From positions 53,408,598 to 53,472,597 of the forward strand of contig NC_135720.1 in assembly GCF_964656455.1 (NCBI RefSeq): DNA of 64,000 bases, written 5' to 3'. This document shows positions 12,065-60,500 of this stretch, piece by piece. The translations under genes were made by a program, and so were the position numbers. The first letter of the stretch is position 1, and every line of letters begins with the position of its first letter. Source of the DNA: Halichoerus grypus. Lineage: Eukaryota > Chordata > Mammalia > Carnivora > Phocidae. The notes beneath the pieces are model-generated. The model saw nothing but the letters and a program-made list of their open reading frames with translations, had not been told where the DNA came from and did not search any database.

Positions 12065-15000
12065 TTTTTTTTTTTTTTTTTTGGCGCAGTAATTCTTTTT
12101 TTTTTCCTTAACATATAATGTACTATTTGCTTCAGGGTTACAGGTCTGTGATTCATCAGTCTTACATAATTCACAGCACTCACCATAGCACATACCCTCC
12201 CCAGTGTCCATCACCCAGCCACCCCAACCCTCGCACCCCCTTCCACTCTAGCAACCCTCAGTTTGTTTCCTGAGATTAAGAGTCTCTTATGGTTTGTCTC
12301 CCTCTCTGGTTTCGTCTTGTTTCATTTTCCCCTCCCTTCCCCTATGATCCTCTGCTTTGTTTCTCAAATCCCACATATCAGTGAGATCATATAATAATTA
12401 TCTTTCTCTGATTGACTTATTTCACTTGGCATAATACCCTCTAGTTCCATCCATGTTGTTGCAAATGGCAAGACTTCCTTTTTTTGATGGCTGCCTAACA
12501 TTCCATTGTATATATATACCACCTCTTCTTTATCCATTCATCTGTTGATGGACATCTAGGCTCTTTCCATAGTTTGGCTATTGTGGACACTGCTGCTATA
12601 AACATTGGGGTGCACATGCCCATTCGGATCACTACATTTGTATCTTTGGGGTAAATACCCAGTAGTGTAATTGCTGGGTCATAGGGCAGCTCTATTTTCA
12701 ACTTTTTGAGGAACCTCATACTGTTTTCCAGAGTGGCTGCAAAAGCTTGCACTCCCACCAACACTGTAGGAAGGTTCCCCTTTCTCCGCATCCCTGCCAA
12801 CATCTGTCATTTCCTGACTTGCTAATATTGGCCATTCTGACTGGTGTGAGGTGGTATCTGATTGAGGTTTTGATTTGGATTTCCTTGATGCCGAGTGATG
12901 TTGAACACTTTTTCATGTGTCTGTTGGCCATTTGGATGTCTTCTTTGCAGAAATGTCTGTTCATGTCTTCTGCCCATTTCTTGATTGGATTATTTGTTCT
13001 TTGGGTGTTGAGTTTGATAAGTTCTTTATAGATTTTGGATACTAACCCTTTATCTGATATGTCATTTGCAAATATCTTCTCCCATTCTGTCAACTGTCTT
13101 TTGGTTTTGTTGATTGTTTCCTTTGCTGTACAAAAGCTTTTTATCTTCATGAAGTCCCAATAGTTCATTTTTTCCTTTGCTTCCCTTGCCTTTGGCGATG
13201 TTTCTAGGAAGAAGTTGCTGCGGCTGAGGTCGAAAAGGTTGCTGCCTGTGTTCTCTTTTAGGATTTTGATGGACTCCTGTCTCACATTTAGGTCTTTCAT
13301 CCATTTTGAGTCTATTTTTGTGTGTGGTGTAAGGAAATGGTCCAGTTTCATTCTTCTGCATGTGGCTATCCAATTTTCCCAACACCATTTGTTGAAGAGA
13401 CTGTCTTTTTTTCCACTGGACATTCTTTCCTGCTTTGTCGAAGATTAGTTGACCATAGAGTTGAGGGTCCATTTCTGGGCTCTCTATTCTGTTCCATTGA
13501 TCTATGTGTCTGTTTTTGTGCCAGTACCATACTGTCCTGATGATTATAGCTTTGTAATAGAGCTTGAAGTCCAGAATTGTGATGCCACCAGCTTTGCTTT
13601 CCTTCTTCAATATTTCTCTGGCTATTCAGGGTCTTTTCTGGTTCCATACAAATTTTAGGATTATTTGTTCCATTTCTTTGAAAAAAAGTTGATGGTATTT
13701 TGACAGGGATTGCGTTAAATATGTAGATTGCTCTAGGTAGCATAGACATTTTCACAATATTTGTTCTTCAAATCCATGAGCATGGAACGTTTTTCCATTT
13801 CTTTGTGTCTTCCTCAATTTCTTTCATGAGTATTCTATAGTTTTCTGAGTACAGATTCTTTGCCTCTTTGGTTAGATTTATTCCTAGGTATCTTATGGTT
13901 TTGGGTGCAATTGTATATGGGATCGACTCCTTAATTTCTCTTTCTTCTGTCTTGTTGTTGGTGTATAAAAATGCAACTGACTTCTGTGCATTGATTTTAC
14001 ATCCTGCCACTTTGCTGAATCCCTGTATGAATTCTAGCAGTTTTGGGGTGGAGTCTTTTGGGTTTTCCACATAAAGTATCATGTCATCTGCAAAGAGTGA
14101 GAGTTTGACTTCTTCTCTGCCGATTCATATGCCTTTTACTTCTTTTTGTTGTGTGATTGCTGTGGCTAGGACTTCTAGTACTATGTTGAATAGCAGTGGT
14201 GATAGTGGACATCCCTGCCGTGTTCCTGACCTTGGGGGAGAAGCTCTCAGTTTTTCCCCATTGAGTATGATATTCACTGTGGGTTTTTTATAGATGGCTT
14301 TTATGATATTGAGGTATGTACCCTCTATCCCTACACTCTGAAGAGTTTTAATCAAGAAAGTATGCTGTACTTTGTCAAATGCTTTTTCTGCATCTATTGA
14401 GAGGATCATATGGTTCTTGTTCTTCTTTTATTAATGTATTATATCACATTGATTGATTTGCGCATGTTGAACCAACCTTGTAGCCCAGGAATAAATCCCA
14501 CTTGGTCGTGGTGGATAATCCTTTTAATGTACTGTTGGATCCTATTGGCTAGTATTTTGGTGAGAATTTTTGCATCCATGTTCATCAGGGATATTGGTCT
14601 GTAATTCTCCTTTTCGATGGGGTCTTTGTCTGATTTTGGGATCAAGGTAATGCTGGCCTCATAAAATGAGTTTGGAAGTTTTCCTTCCATTTCTATTTTT
14701 TGGAACAGTTTCAGAAGAATAGGTATTAATTCTTCTTTAAATGTTTGGTAGAATTCCCCTGGGAAACCATCTGGCCCTGGGTTCTTGTTTGTTGGGAGAT
14801 TTTTGATGACTGCTTCAATTTCCTTAACGGTTATGGGTGTGTTCATGTTTTCTATTTCTTCCTGGTTCAGTTTTGGTAGTTTATACTTCTCTAGGAATGC
14901 ATCCATTTCTTACAGGTTGTCTAATTTGCTGGCATATAGTTGTTCATAATATGTTCTTATAATTGTTTGTATTTCTTTAGTGTTGGTTGTGATCTCTCCT

Positions 15001-16669
15001 CTTTCATTCATGATTTTATTTATTTGGATCCTTTCTCTTTTCTTTTTGATAAGTCTGGCCAGGGGTTTATCAATCTTATTAATTCTTTCAAAGAACCAGC
15101 TCCGTTTGTTGATCTGTTCTACTGTTCTTTTGGTTTCTATTTCATTGATTTCTGCTCTGATCGTTATTATTGCTCTTCTCCTGCTGGGTTTAGGTTTTAT
15201 TTGCTGTTCTTTCTCCAGCTCCTTTAGGTGTGGGGTTAGGTTGTGTATTTGAGACCTTTCTTGTTTCTTGAGAAAGGCTTGTATTGCTATATACTTTCCT
15301 CTTAGGACCACCTTTGCTGCATCCCAAAGATTTTGAACAGTTTTGTTTTCATTTTCATTTGTTTCCATGAATTTTTTTAAAATTCTTCTTTAATTTCCTG
15401 GTTGACCCATTCATTCTTTAGTAGGATGTTCTTTAGCCTCCACGTATTTGAGTTCTTTCCAACTTTCCTCTTGTGATTGAGTTCGAGTTTCAAAGCATTG
15501 TGGTCCAAAAATATGCAGGAAATTATCCCAATCTTTTGGTACCAGTTGAGACCTGATTTGTGACCTAGGATGTGATCTATTCTGGATGTTCCATGTGCAC
15601 TAGAGAAGAATGTGTATTCTGTTGCTTTGGGATGGAATGTTCTGAATAATATCTGTGAAGTCCATCTGGTCCAGTGTGTCATTTAAAGCCTTTATTTCCT
15701 TGTTAATCTTTTGCTTAGATGATCTGTCCATTTCAGTGAGGGGGGTGTTAAAGTCCCCTACTATTATTGTATTATTGTCGATGTGTTTCTTTGATTTTGT
15801 TAATAATTGGCTTATATATTTGGCTGCTCCCATGTTAGGGGCATAAATATTTACAATTGTTAGATCTTCTTGTTGGATAGACCCTTTAAGTATGATGTAA
15901 TGTCCTTCCTCATCTCTTATTATAGTCTTTGGCTTAAAATCTAATTTGTCTGATATAAGGATTGCCACCCCAGGTTTCTTTTGCTGTCTGTTAGCATGGT
16001 AAATGGTTTTCCACCCCACCCCCCACTTTAAATCTGGAGGTGTCTTTGGGTCTAAAATGAGTCTCTTGCAGACAGCATATCAATGGGTCTTGTTTTTTTT
16101 ATCCAATCTGATACCCTGTGTCTTATGATTGGGGCATTTAGCCCATTTACATTCAGGGTAACTATTGAAAGATAAGAATTTAGTGCCATTGTATTGCCTG
16201 TCAGGTGACTGTTACTGTATATTGTCTCTGTTCCTTTCTGGTTTATGTTACTTTTAGGCTCTCTCTTTGCTTAGAGGACCCCTTTCAATATTTCTTGTAG
16301 GGCTGGTTTCGTGTTTGCAAATTCTTTTAGTTTTAGTTTGTCCTGGAAGCTTTTTCTCTCTCCTTCTATTTTCAGTGACAGCCTAGCTGGGTTTCATATT
16401 TTTCTCGTTTAGTGCCCTGAATATATCATGCCAGTCCTTTCTGGCCTGCCAGGTCTCTGTGGATAGGTCTGCTGCCAATCTAATGTTTCTACTGTTGTAG
16501 GTTACAGACCTCTTGTCCCGAGCTGCTTTCAGGATTTTCTCTTTGTCTCTGAGACTCCTAAGTTTTACTATTAGATGTTGGGGGTGTTGACCTATTTTTA
16601 TTGATTTTGAGGGGGATTTTCTGTGCCTCCTGGATTTTGATGCCTGTTTCCTTCCCCAAATTAGGGAAG
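12065..16669 (-). mobile_element. 5'-truncated L1 with broken ORF2
   Basis: A 4.6-kb L1 on the minus strand: 3' UTR, ORF2 and a stretch of inter-ORF/ORF1-side sequence. ORF2 begins near 16188 (MALNSYLSIVTLNVNGLN). It includes the reverse-transcriptase FADD motif near 14082-14097 and an intact-looking block [14 protein letters not shown] near 14740. The frame is broken by several stops and frameshifts, so the element is dead. The flanking duplication TTGGGAGGCTGCATTCTT (12047-12064) versus the copy at 16670-16687 (one mismatch) fixes both ends. The 3' tail is split by a 13-bp non-A segment. Confidence 0.9.
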
Positions 16670-16904
16670 TTGGGAGGCTTCATTCTTAAAAGAGCATGTT
16701 GGTCTTGCTCTTCATTTGATTGGCAGAGCACAGAGGCCTTTGGAAGACCTTCAGGTCTTTGAACACTGTGTTATCCAATTCTTTATTTAAAAGAAAAGCT
16801 CATGGAAATTGCTTTAGAAATAGGCAGGCCATCAGTTCTTCCTGATATTTTAAACTTCATCCTCAGGGGAAGCCAGAGCATTGGGTAGCTATATGCATTA
16901 TATA

Positions 16905-17058
16905 CTGTACTCTTAACAATAAAATAAGCTAGAGAAAATTTTATTAAGAAAACCATAAGGAAGAGAAAATACATTTACAGTACTGTACTTATAAAAAAAT
17001 TCACATGTAAGTGAACCCATGCAGTTCAAACCTGTGGTTGTTCAAGGGTCAACTGTAT
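16905..17058. repeat. Tigger-like DNA transposon fragment
   Basis: 'gtgaacccatgcagttcaaa'-'cctgtggttgttcaagggtc' resembles Tigger/pogo-type termini. Confidence 0.55.
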
Positions 17059-17094
17059 AGGAAAATGACTTAAGTTTATAATTGTATGCACTTA

Positions 17095-17325
17095 CTTACA
17101 GCTACAAATTATTAAGCGCTTGGTCTAGCAGGCATCATGCTAGGTGCTTTCAGTGCATCATTTAAATTTAATCCTCCCAACCATCCCTTGGAGTAAATAT
17201 TATCTCTATATTCAGTCAGGATACTGAAGCTTGGACAGGTTACGCAGCTTGTAAATGGCAATAATAGGGCTCAAACCCAAGTTTATTTGATTTTTAAATC
17301 TGGTGGCCTTACCTACCTCACTAGG
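17095..17325 (+). repeat. MIR
   Basis: Near-complete degenerate MIR ('atcatgctaggtgctttcag', 'aagcttggacaggttacgca'). Confidence 0.68.
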
Positions 17326-17985
17326 TAAGCTACTGGAAAATTTCCCACTGTGTCATACTATACAGGTTTAAGTATCTATATAAATACCTTGAGAAGCTTT
17401 TTTATTTTAAACTTTATTCCTGGTTTTATCCTTTCTTGTTACTTTTATCACTTTACTGATTTCCTCAACTATTTACTTTTATACCATTGCAATAATATGT
17501 TTTTAATAAATTGCCTCAAATCCTTCTGGATTTATATTCCATTGAGGTGTAAAGAAAAAGAAATGGAAGAAGAAAAAAAAACCTCTGAAATCCTCTAATA
17601 ATTTTATTTAACGTTGGCTGGGTTTTTCTCATATTATTTGCCTTTATTAAAACTTCAGGTTTATGTTCTAGTGTACACACTGCTTAAGTCACGAAATAAC
17701 TGAGCAAGACCTTCTACTCTAAGTGTCCTCTGGTGCTTCTAGAACACATCTTACCCCAGGCTTGCACAGTCAATGCACATTTAACCTTGGTATAGATAAT
17801 CAGATGCTTGAGGAAAGGGAGATCAAAAGTAGTTAATGAATGAAAATTCGTAACAGAAGCTATTGTGAAAATTCCATTAGCTTGCTCCCCTTCCTTGACT
17901 GGAACAGGGTATGACACAGTTTGCAGCATCCCTGAGCTCTACCTACTGGTGCCCCATAATGGTTCTCTTCACAGTCCTTCAGTCT
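17326..17985. other. Intergenic, nothing recognised
   Basis: A 71-codon minus-strand frame (17714-17929) has no family resemblance I can see and no splice context. Confidence 0.5.
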
Positions 17986-17998
17986 AAAATCCTAAAGG

Positions 17999-18208
17999 GA
18001 GCAGCCTGGGTGGCTCAGTTGGTTGGGTGTCTGCCTTCAGCTCAGGTTGTGATCCTGGGGTCCTGGGATCAAGCCCTCCTGCGTTGGGCTTTCTGCTCAG
18101 TGGGGAGTCTGCTTTTTTTCCCTCTGCCCCTCCCCACCGCTCATGCTGGCTCTTTCTCTCTCTCTCAAATAAATGGATAAAATCTTAATAAATAAATAAA
18201 TAAAAAAT
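17999..18208 (+). mobile_element. CAN-SINE
   Basis: Diverged head ('ggagcagcctgggtggctca') with a 13-bp TSD, AAAATCCTAAAGG (17986-17998, 18209-18221). Confidence 0.92.
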
Positions 18209-18221
18209 AAAATCCTAAAGG

Positions 18222-19675
18222 TATTTCTTGTCTACGTTAGAAGGTAGAGGTGATTTCCTAATAGGAGTCACTGTTCCTTGTCATTTTTAGAATCTCCTTT
18301 TTGGTACCAGGCTGTCTTTTCTAGCCTGCTCAAGGTCCTCTGTGTTCCTGATGACCTGGTAGCAAAGAGCCAAAGAGAACACTATGCCTCCCTGGTTTCA
18401 AGTGATTTTCTTGGTAACGCTGGGGGCCAACACAGAACGCTGACTTTCCCACTTGCTCCCTGGGCTCTAGGTGGTGTTGGGGTGCCAGGTTTTGTGATCT
18501 CATCACATTCTTTCACTCTACTGATGTTTTTGTGGTTGAATCTAACTTCTTTTTGTTTTGCTGTGTCTTATCAGGGAACTCATGTTACACTTGCACCCAC
18601 CTTTGCCTTTCAGAATTGCTAACAATTTCAGGACTTAATTAGCAGAGATACAGAAACCATTTCCCACTTAAATTCCCAGACAATGATTTGGTAAAATGAG
18701 ATCTACTAGATTTAGGGTAAAGATGGAGAAGAAAGAGAAACAAATTAGGTATTATTTCATGCTAGTTGGGTATTATGTGAGAATAGTCAATGTTTCACTT
18801 CCCTAGTTCCAGATTCAAATCATCAGTGCAGCTCAAGCAGATACAGGAATAAGAGAAATGACATAAATATCCTTTGAAAAAAATTCACTTCAAATTATAC
18901 ACACATTAAAAAAAGACTGGGGCAAAGATTTATTCTTTGATTTTTACATCATATTAGCTCCTTCAATGAAGATGGTTTTCCCTTGTCAAAAAAAAATGCA
19001 ATTCTCTCTTGTGAATTTCTTCCTCATTCACAGATTCAGAGTCATGATTTTAAGAAAACTAGTGGGCCTGGCACAAAAAGATTTTATATAAAGCTTGTCA
19101 GACTATTTGAGAGTGGAAGGATCCTGGGAGGAGAGAAAACTATTAATGAGAAAGTAACAGGCAGGCTAACTTCCTACCATGCAACATTCCAGTGGCTCTG
19201 CAGAAGGTTCTGCCACTTAGATTTTTTCCCTCAGGTACTTCATATTTAGAAAAGACTTTTTCTTTACTAAACAAAGTGAATGTACTAAATAATAATTCAG
19301 CTTCCGTATTCTTATCAGTAATATGTAAGTGCCAAATTAGAACCTGATCAACACGAGATGACAGTGGTATTCTGGCAAAGACAAATCCAATGATGAAACT
19401 TTATAGTGTTAGGTAAATCTATGATTTTCATAAAATTTTCTTTCAAATTGAATACAGATTCGTGTTAATGTCTCTTTGGGCTCAAGGGACACAGCACTTG
19501 TAAAGAAAGCTAAGGGGGTAAGGAAACCATAAGGAATAGAGAATCTGGGGTAAGGGAGGAGGCTATGGGCCTCCTATCTTTGGCATCCTCACCAAATTAT
19601 CTACCAGTTTTTCATATTGAATATAGTTGTATCTTGAAACTTTCTCACTAAAATCATGCTCCACTGCCTCCCCCA
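18222..19675. other. Intergenic, unique-looking
   Basis: 18237-18620 is less AT-rich than its surroundings and carries a 114-codon open frame without a recognisable domain. No named repeat was seen. Confidence 0.5.
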
Positions 19676-19872
19676 TTTTTTTTTTTTTAAGATTTTATTT
19701 ATTTATTTGACAGAGAGATAGCGAGAGCAGGAACACAAGCAGGGGGAGTGGGAGAGGAAGAAGCAGGCTTCCTGCCAAGCAGGGAGCCCAATGTGGGACT
19801 CGATCCCAGGACCCTGGGATCATGACCTGAGCCGAAGGCAGACACTTAACGACTGAGCCACCCAGGCGCCCT
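19676..19872 (-). mobile_element. CAN-SINE
   Basis: Complete minus copy. A short TSD around CTGCCTCCC flanks it (left near 19664, right at 19871). Confidence 0.92.
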
Positions 19873-19880
19873 GCCTCCCA

Positions 19881-20339
19881 AGTTTCAAGTCCAATATGGT
19901 CTCTTAGGTTACAACAAATGTTTCTATGATACCAGCGAGTTCATTTGTGATTGGTAAATAGGAAAATGAAGTCACATGGAGTTGTTCTGGTTCCTTTGCA
20001 TGGGGTTCTGGGATGGCAGAAGTCAAATTTTCACCTTTAGCAAAACAGGAGAAAGCTTTCAGTCATTGCAGCTCTATTTTTAGAGAAATCAAGAGCGTCT
20101 GCACCTGGACTCTTCCCCAGAGAGGTATACCCCCCGTCTTGCATGACTCTGGGACCCAGCAGGTTGCACTTCCTCCAGTGCTCAGAGCTCCTCTTCTACC
20201 TCCTTTGTTCTGCACTCAGAAGCAAATATTCCCATTTTATTGTTTTTGTGCATTTTTAACATCCCCCGAGGCAGCCTCCACTACGTTTGAATTGCCCATC
20301 TGCCTCGCTGTTGAGGTTCTCTCTGGAGGTACAAATTAT
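19881..20339. other. Sequence just past the QRSL1 3' end
   Basis: Unassigned. A 112-codon plus frame (20013-20351) shows no domain and overlaps the likely QRSL1 poly(A) region, so it is not called. Confidence 0.45.
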
Positions 20340-20871
20340 AGCCTTTATTAGCACTTTGGTTACAAAGATGTACAAGTTCTGAGAGGCTTATCCCTAAGCT
20401 TACCTTTACTCTAAGCTCTTATTAATGAACATTTTTGCAGAATGCATCATTTTCCAGGAACATGTGTCTGTGTTAATGTAAATCCTGTACTTAATACTTA
20501 GTGGATACTTCATAAATGCTGACAGATGACTTCCAATTAATTAACTATATCACAGTTTTTTTTTTTAATATTTTTATTTATTTGGCAGAGAGAGACACAG
20601 CGAGAGAGGGAACACAAGCAGAGGGAGTGGGAGAGGAAGAAGCAGGGAGCCTGATGCAGGGCTCGATCCCAGGACCCTGGGATCATGACCTGAGCCGAAG
20701 GCAGACGCTTAACGACTGAGCCACCCAGATGCCCATCACAGGAGTTTTTAAAAAGTGATTCCAAGGAATGATTGTGTTGACAATGAACCAAATTATAGGA
20801 CTTTAGCAAGATCATCCGACTTCTCTTGAATATAAAATCAAGTTATTTTAATTTGCATGCTATATTTATCA
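20340..20871 (-). other. QRSL1: Probable QRSL1 3' UTR and candidate poly(A) signal
   Basis: No perfect AATAAA is evident on the minus strand between the stop and the SINE at 20734. The first perfect minus-strand AATAAA I see is at 20349-20344, and another at 20241-20236. If used, the 3' UTR would be roughly 550-650 nt and would include the SINE. The end is inferred; transcript data would settle it. Confidence 0.4.
20556..20734 (-). mobile_element. CAN-SINE in the presumed QRSL1 3' UTR
   Basis: Minus copy, same sense as QRSL1, with a short TSD ATCACAG (20549-20555, 20735-20741). It could be part of the mature transcript. Confidence 0.9.
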
Positions 20872-49758
<28,887 letters not shown>

Positions 49759-49844
49759 GGTCCTCGTGCCCAGCCTGCCACCATAAGGCCCAGGTGACAA
49801 GGAGGAATAAGAGAGGTCAACACCCGCGCCGGGGTCACACGGGC

Positions 49845-49856
49845 GCAGCCATCTTT
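49845..49856 (-). promoter_or_regulatory. YY1-like site
   Basis: Read on the minus strand this is AAAGATGGCTGC, matching the YY1 core AAGATGGC. It lies about 90 bp upstream of the QRSL1 ATG, where YY1 sites often sit near TATA-less start sites. Assignment is by motif only. Confidence 0.55.
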
Positions 49857-49891
49857 GATCGTCATTGCACCTTTCAACACCGAATACTTAG

Positions 49892-49937
49892 ATTGGTCGA
49901 ATTGCAGCTCGGGGAAATGATCTTTGCACGCGATTGG
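49892..49937. promoter_or_regulatory. Paired inverted CCAAT boxes (NF-Y type)
   Basis: GATTGGT occurs at 49891-49897 and again at 49932-49938. The 41-bp spacing is about four helical turns, a common spacing for cooperating NF-Y sites. Both read CCAAT on the minus strand. Confidence 0.55.
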
Positions 49938-50370
49938 TTGGCGCCGCAAAGCAACTCCTGCGGCGAAGGAGAGCGGGCCGTAAGGAGACTCGGGCTAGGG
50001 TCTCGGAGGGAGTCGGGGAGACTCTGATTCTCTGTGGCGTCTGGGTCGCGAGCGGAGTTAGCTTATCCTGCCGGGGGCTCCCGGGACAGGGCTGGATTCT
50101 AGGGGTTTTGTTTTTGCTTTTCAAAGGGGAGGGGGTGTGAGGAAGGAGGAGAATGGACAGAATATTGACTGGAACGTTAATTGGGGCTTTTCAGATGGGA
50201 AGAGCAGAATAATTCCATATTCTTCTTCCTTCATTTGCTCCATTAGTTAGGCTGACTTCATTTTTGAATTCTCAACTTTGAAATCGGCCAGTGTGTTTGA
50301 TTCACGGGTTGGAGTTCGATCCCATTTAAATGCATTTTAATTAGGGCACGCAGTTGAACTGATGTTTACG

Positions 50371-58306
<7,936 letters not shown>

Positions 58307-58482
58307 TAAGTATCAACTGTGTCATCTAAACCTCCCTTCTTTCCTTCTGTTGTAAGGTCTTTCTTTGCAGCAGATTTGTGAGAAGAGTATTAAAATTCAG
58401 ATCAGATCACTTGCATGAGCAGAGTTGTGGTAACGTTTAAAACAATCTCCAAAAAAACTCTTATTTGTGTCAGTTTGTACTT

Positions 58483-58703
58483 CTTTTTTTTCTTTTTAAA
58501 GATTTATTTATCTTAGAGAGAGTGCCTGAGCTGGCGGTTGGGGGGGGGCGCGGAGCAGAGGAAGAGGGGGAGAGAGCATTTTCAAGCAGACTGTACACTG
58601 AGCATGGAGCCTGACGTGGGGCTCGATCTCACAACCTGGAGATCATGACCTGAGCCGAAACCAAGGGTCGGATGCTTAACCAGCTGAGCCATCCAAATGC
58701 CCC
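58483..58703 (-). mobile_element. CAN-SINE in RTN4IP1 intron 4
   Basis: Diverged minus copy with a G-rich internal run. The TSD CAGTTTGTACTT lies at 58471-58482 and 58704-58715. Confidence 0.92.
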
Positions 58704-58764
58704 CAGTTTGTACTTTCTTAACCTCATTGTGTTGATTCTTAGCCCAAGCAAATGGGAATTTTTA

Positions 58765-58974
58765 TTTTTATTTTTTATTTTTTTTTTAAAGATTTTATTT
58801 ATTTATTTGAGAGAGAGAGAATGAGAGACAGAGAGCATGAGAGGGAGGAGGGTCAGAGGGAGAAGCAGACTCCCTGCTGAGCAGGGAGCCTGATGTGGGA
58901 CTCGATCCCGGGACTCCAGGACCATGACCTGAGCCGAAGGCAGTTGCTTAACCAACTGAGCCACCCAGGTGCCC
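58765..58974 (-). mobile_element. CAN-SINE in RTN4IP1 intron 4
   Basis: Minus copy with the perfect 18-bp TSD AGCAAATGGGAATTTTTA (58747-58764, 58975-58992). Confidence 0.95.
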
Positions 58975-59096
58975 AGCAAATGGGAATTTTTAAATGGAAA
59001 CATGTAGGCGAACTTCGGGAATCTGAACTTCGTAAAATAATGCAAATTTTTATGTAAATTTCTACAAAGAAGATCCATAGCTTTGATTAGATTCTT

Positions 59097-59290
59097 TTTT
59101 TTTTTTAAAGATTTTATTTATTTATTTGAGAGAGAATGAGAGACAGAGAGCACGAGAGGGAAGAGGGTCAGAGGGAGAAGCAGACCCCCCACTGAGCAGG
59201 GAGCCCGATGCGGGACTCGATCCCAGGACTCCAGGATCATGACCTGAGCCTAAGGCAGTCGCTTAACCAACTAAGCCACCCAGGCGCCTC
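59097..59290 (-). mobile_element. CAN-SINE in RTN4IP1 intron 4
   Basis: Minus copy of the same subtype as 58765-58974 ('gagagacagagagcacgaga'). The TSD GCTTTGATTAGATTCTT lies at 59080-59096 and 59291-59307. Confidence 0.95.
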
Positions 59291-60292
59291 GCTTTGATTA
59301 GATTCTTGAAAAGGTTTAAGCATCACCTTATACATTTGCTAAGGAATGATGTCAAGGTACAGGTGTTTTTTCTTTTTTTCCCCCCTACCTCTGCTAGGAT
59401 TTGCTCTCTGACTTGCAGATTTCTGTGAAGACCAGATATAAAGGGACTGCAAAACACTGATGAATATTCTGGAGTTCTCTTAGGCTTAATGCTTGGCATC
59501 CTTTAGGTCAGTTCTTGTGCTTCAAGGTCTTTACTGTTTGAGTTAGCAACAGCACAGGGAGTAGGAATGTCCTAAGTGTGCTTGAGTCCATATCCAGATT
59601 CTGCTGCTCTCTAGCTGGGGGGCCCACCTCAGTCACTTCTCTGAGTTTTAAGGGTGAAATGAGAAAACACAAGTAAAACTAGTGGCACAGGCTGTGGCCC
59701 ATGGAAGCACTCTATCAACGGTGGCTACTCTTATTAACAGTGAGACTGTATTCTTCATGTTTTAGAAAGTTGGTATGATAGGGAAAACTGATTTTATTTT
59801 TTGGCAAGGTACTAAGAACCCCTTAATGATTGTGATAAAGGAGAGCGATCTATAGGTCAACTTTTAATAAAACGAGTTTTTTGATTACTATGAATTAGCG
59901 CAGGTCAAATAACTATACTGTTGTGAAACCTTACACTTTACATTTAATGTGTTGGGCTATAAAGGCTTGAATTTAATGAAAGCTTAATAGCTGTATTTCT
60001 GAAAGCAGTGTGAAGATGATTCATCTAATGAGCTGCTACCCTTTATTGTAGAATTCAAGGCAAATATTTATTCTAAAGGTCAACCCTGTTTATTTTTTAA
60101 GCTTTTGAAGTTATGGTTTAGGTCAACTACTTTGTTTAAATTAAATTAGTCTGGCCACATAGCTTTTTCTAATGGTCTGTCTTCGTTAATAACCTTGCAA
60201 AATTCAGGGTTTTAGGCCTTTATTATTACTGTAGGCTCTGCATTGACATTGATGCTTTATTGTTTTTTTTCCTTAAAAACATTAGACTTTTC

Positions 60293-60500
60293 GGGGCGCC
60301 TGGGTGGCTCAGTCGTTAAGCGTCTGCCTTGAAAGGTGTACAGGCTCAGGTCATGGTCCCAGGGTCCTGGGATCGAGTCCCACATCGGGCTCCCTGCTCG
60401 GCAGGAAGCCTGCTTCTCCCTCTCCCACTCCCTCTGCTTGTGTTCCCTCTCTCTCTGAGTCTCTCTCTGTCAAATAAATAAAATCTTAAAAAAAAAAACC
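60293..60500 (+). mobile_element. CAN-SINE with odd internal filler
   Basis: Plus copy with the 17-bp TSD AAAACATTAGACTTTTC (60276-60292, 60501-60517). About 12 extra bases, 'gaaaggtgtaca', interrupt the conserved 'tctgccttcggctcagg' region. Confidence 0.94.

Larger units (their letters stand above)
49759..50370. promoter_or_regulatory. CpG-rich bidirectional QRSL1/RTN4IP1 promoter
   Basis: The 612 bp between the two start codons is GC- and CpG-rich on its left half. No TATA box is evident. Seen: a YY1-type motif (GCAGCCATCTTT, 49845-49856) and two inverted CCAAT boxes (ATTGG at 49892-49896 and 49933-49937), 41 bp apart. Such layouts are typical of housekeeping promoters for mitochondrial genes. 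Transcription start sites cannot be placed from sequence alone. Confidence 0.8.

Noticed and set aside
12747..15252. Plus-strand open frames opposite the L1
   Set aside because: Antisense shadows of L1 ORF2 with hydrophobic, low-complexity translations.
12495..16019. Overlapping open frames with reverse-transcriptase-like sequence
   Set aside because: They are pieces of one dead L1 ORF2 on the minus strand, broken by stops and frameshifts, not a host gene.
20013..20351. 112-codon plus frame near the QRSL1 3' end
   Set aside because: No domain, no supporting splice signals, and it overlaps the likely QRSL1 polyadenylation region.
20516..20815. Open frames on both strands around 20.5-20.8 kb
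   Set aside because: Both are read through a CAN-SINE.
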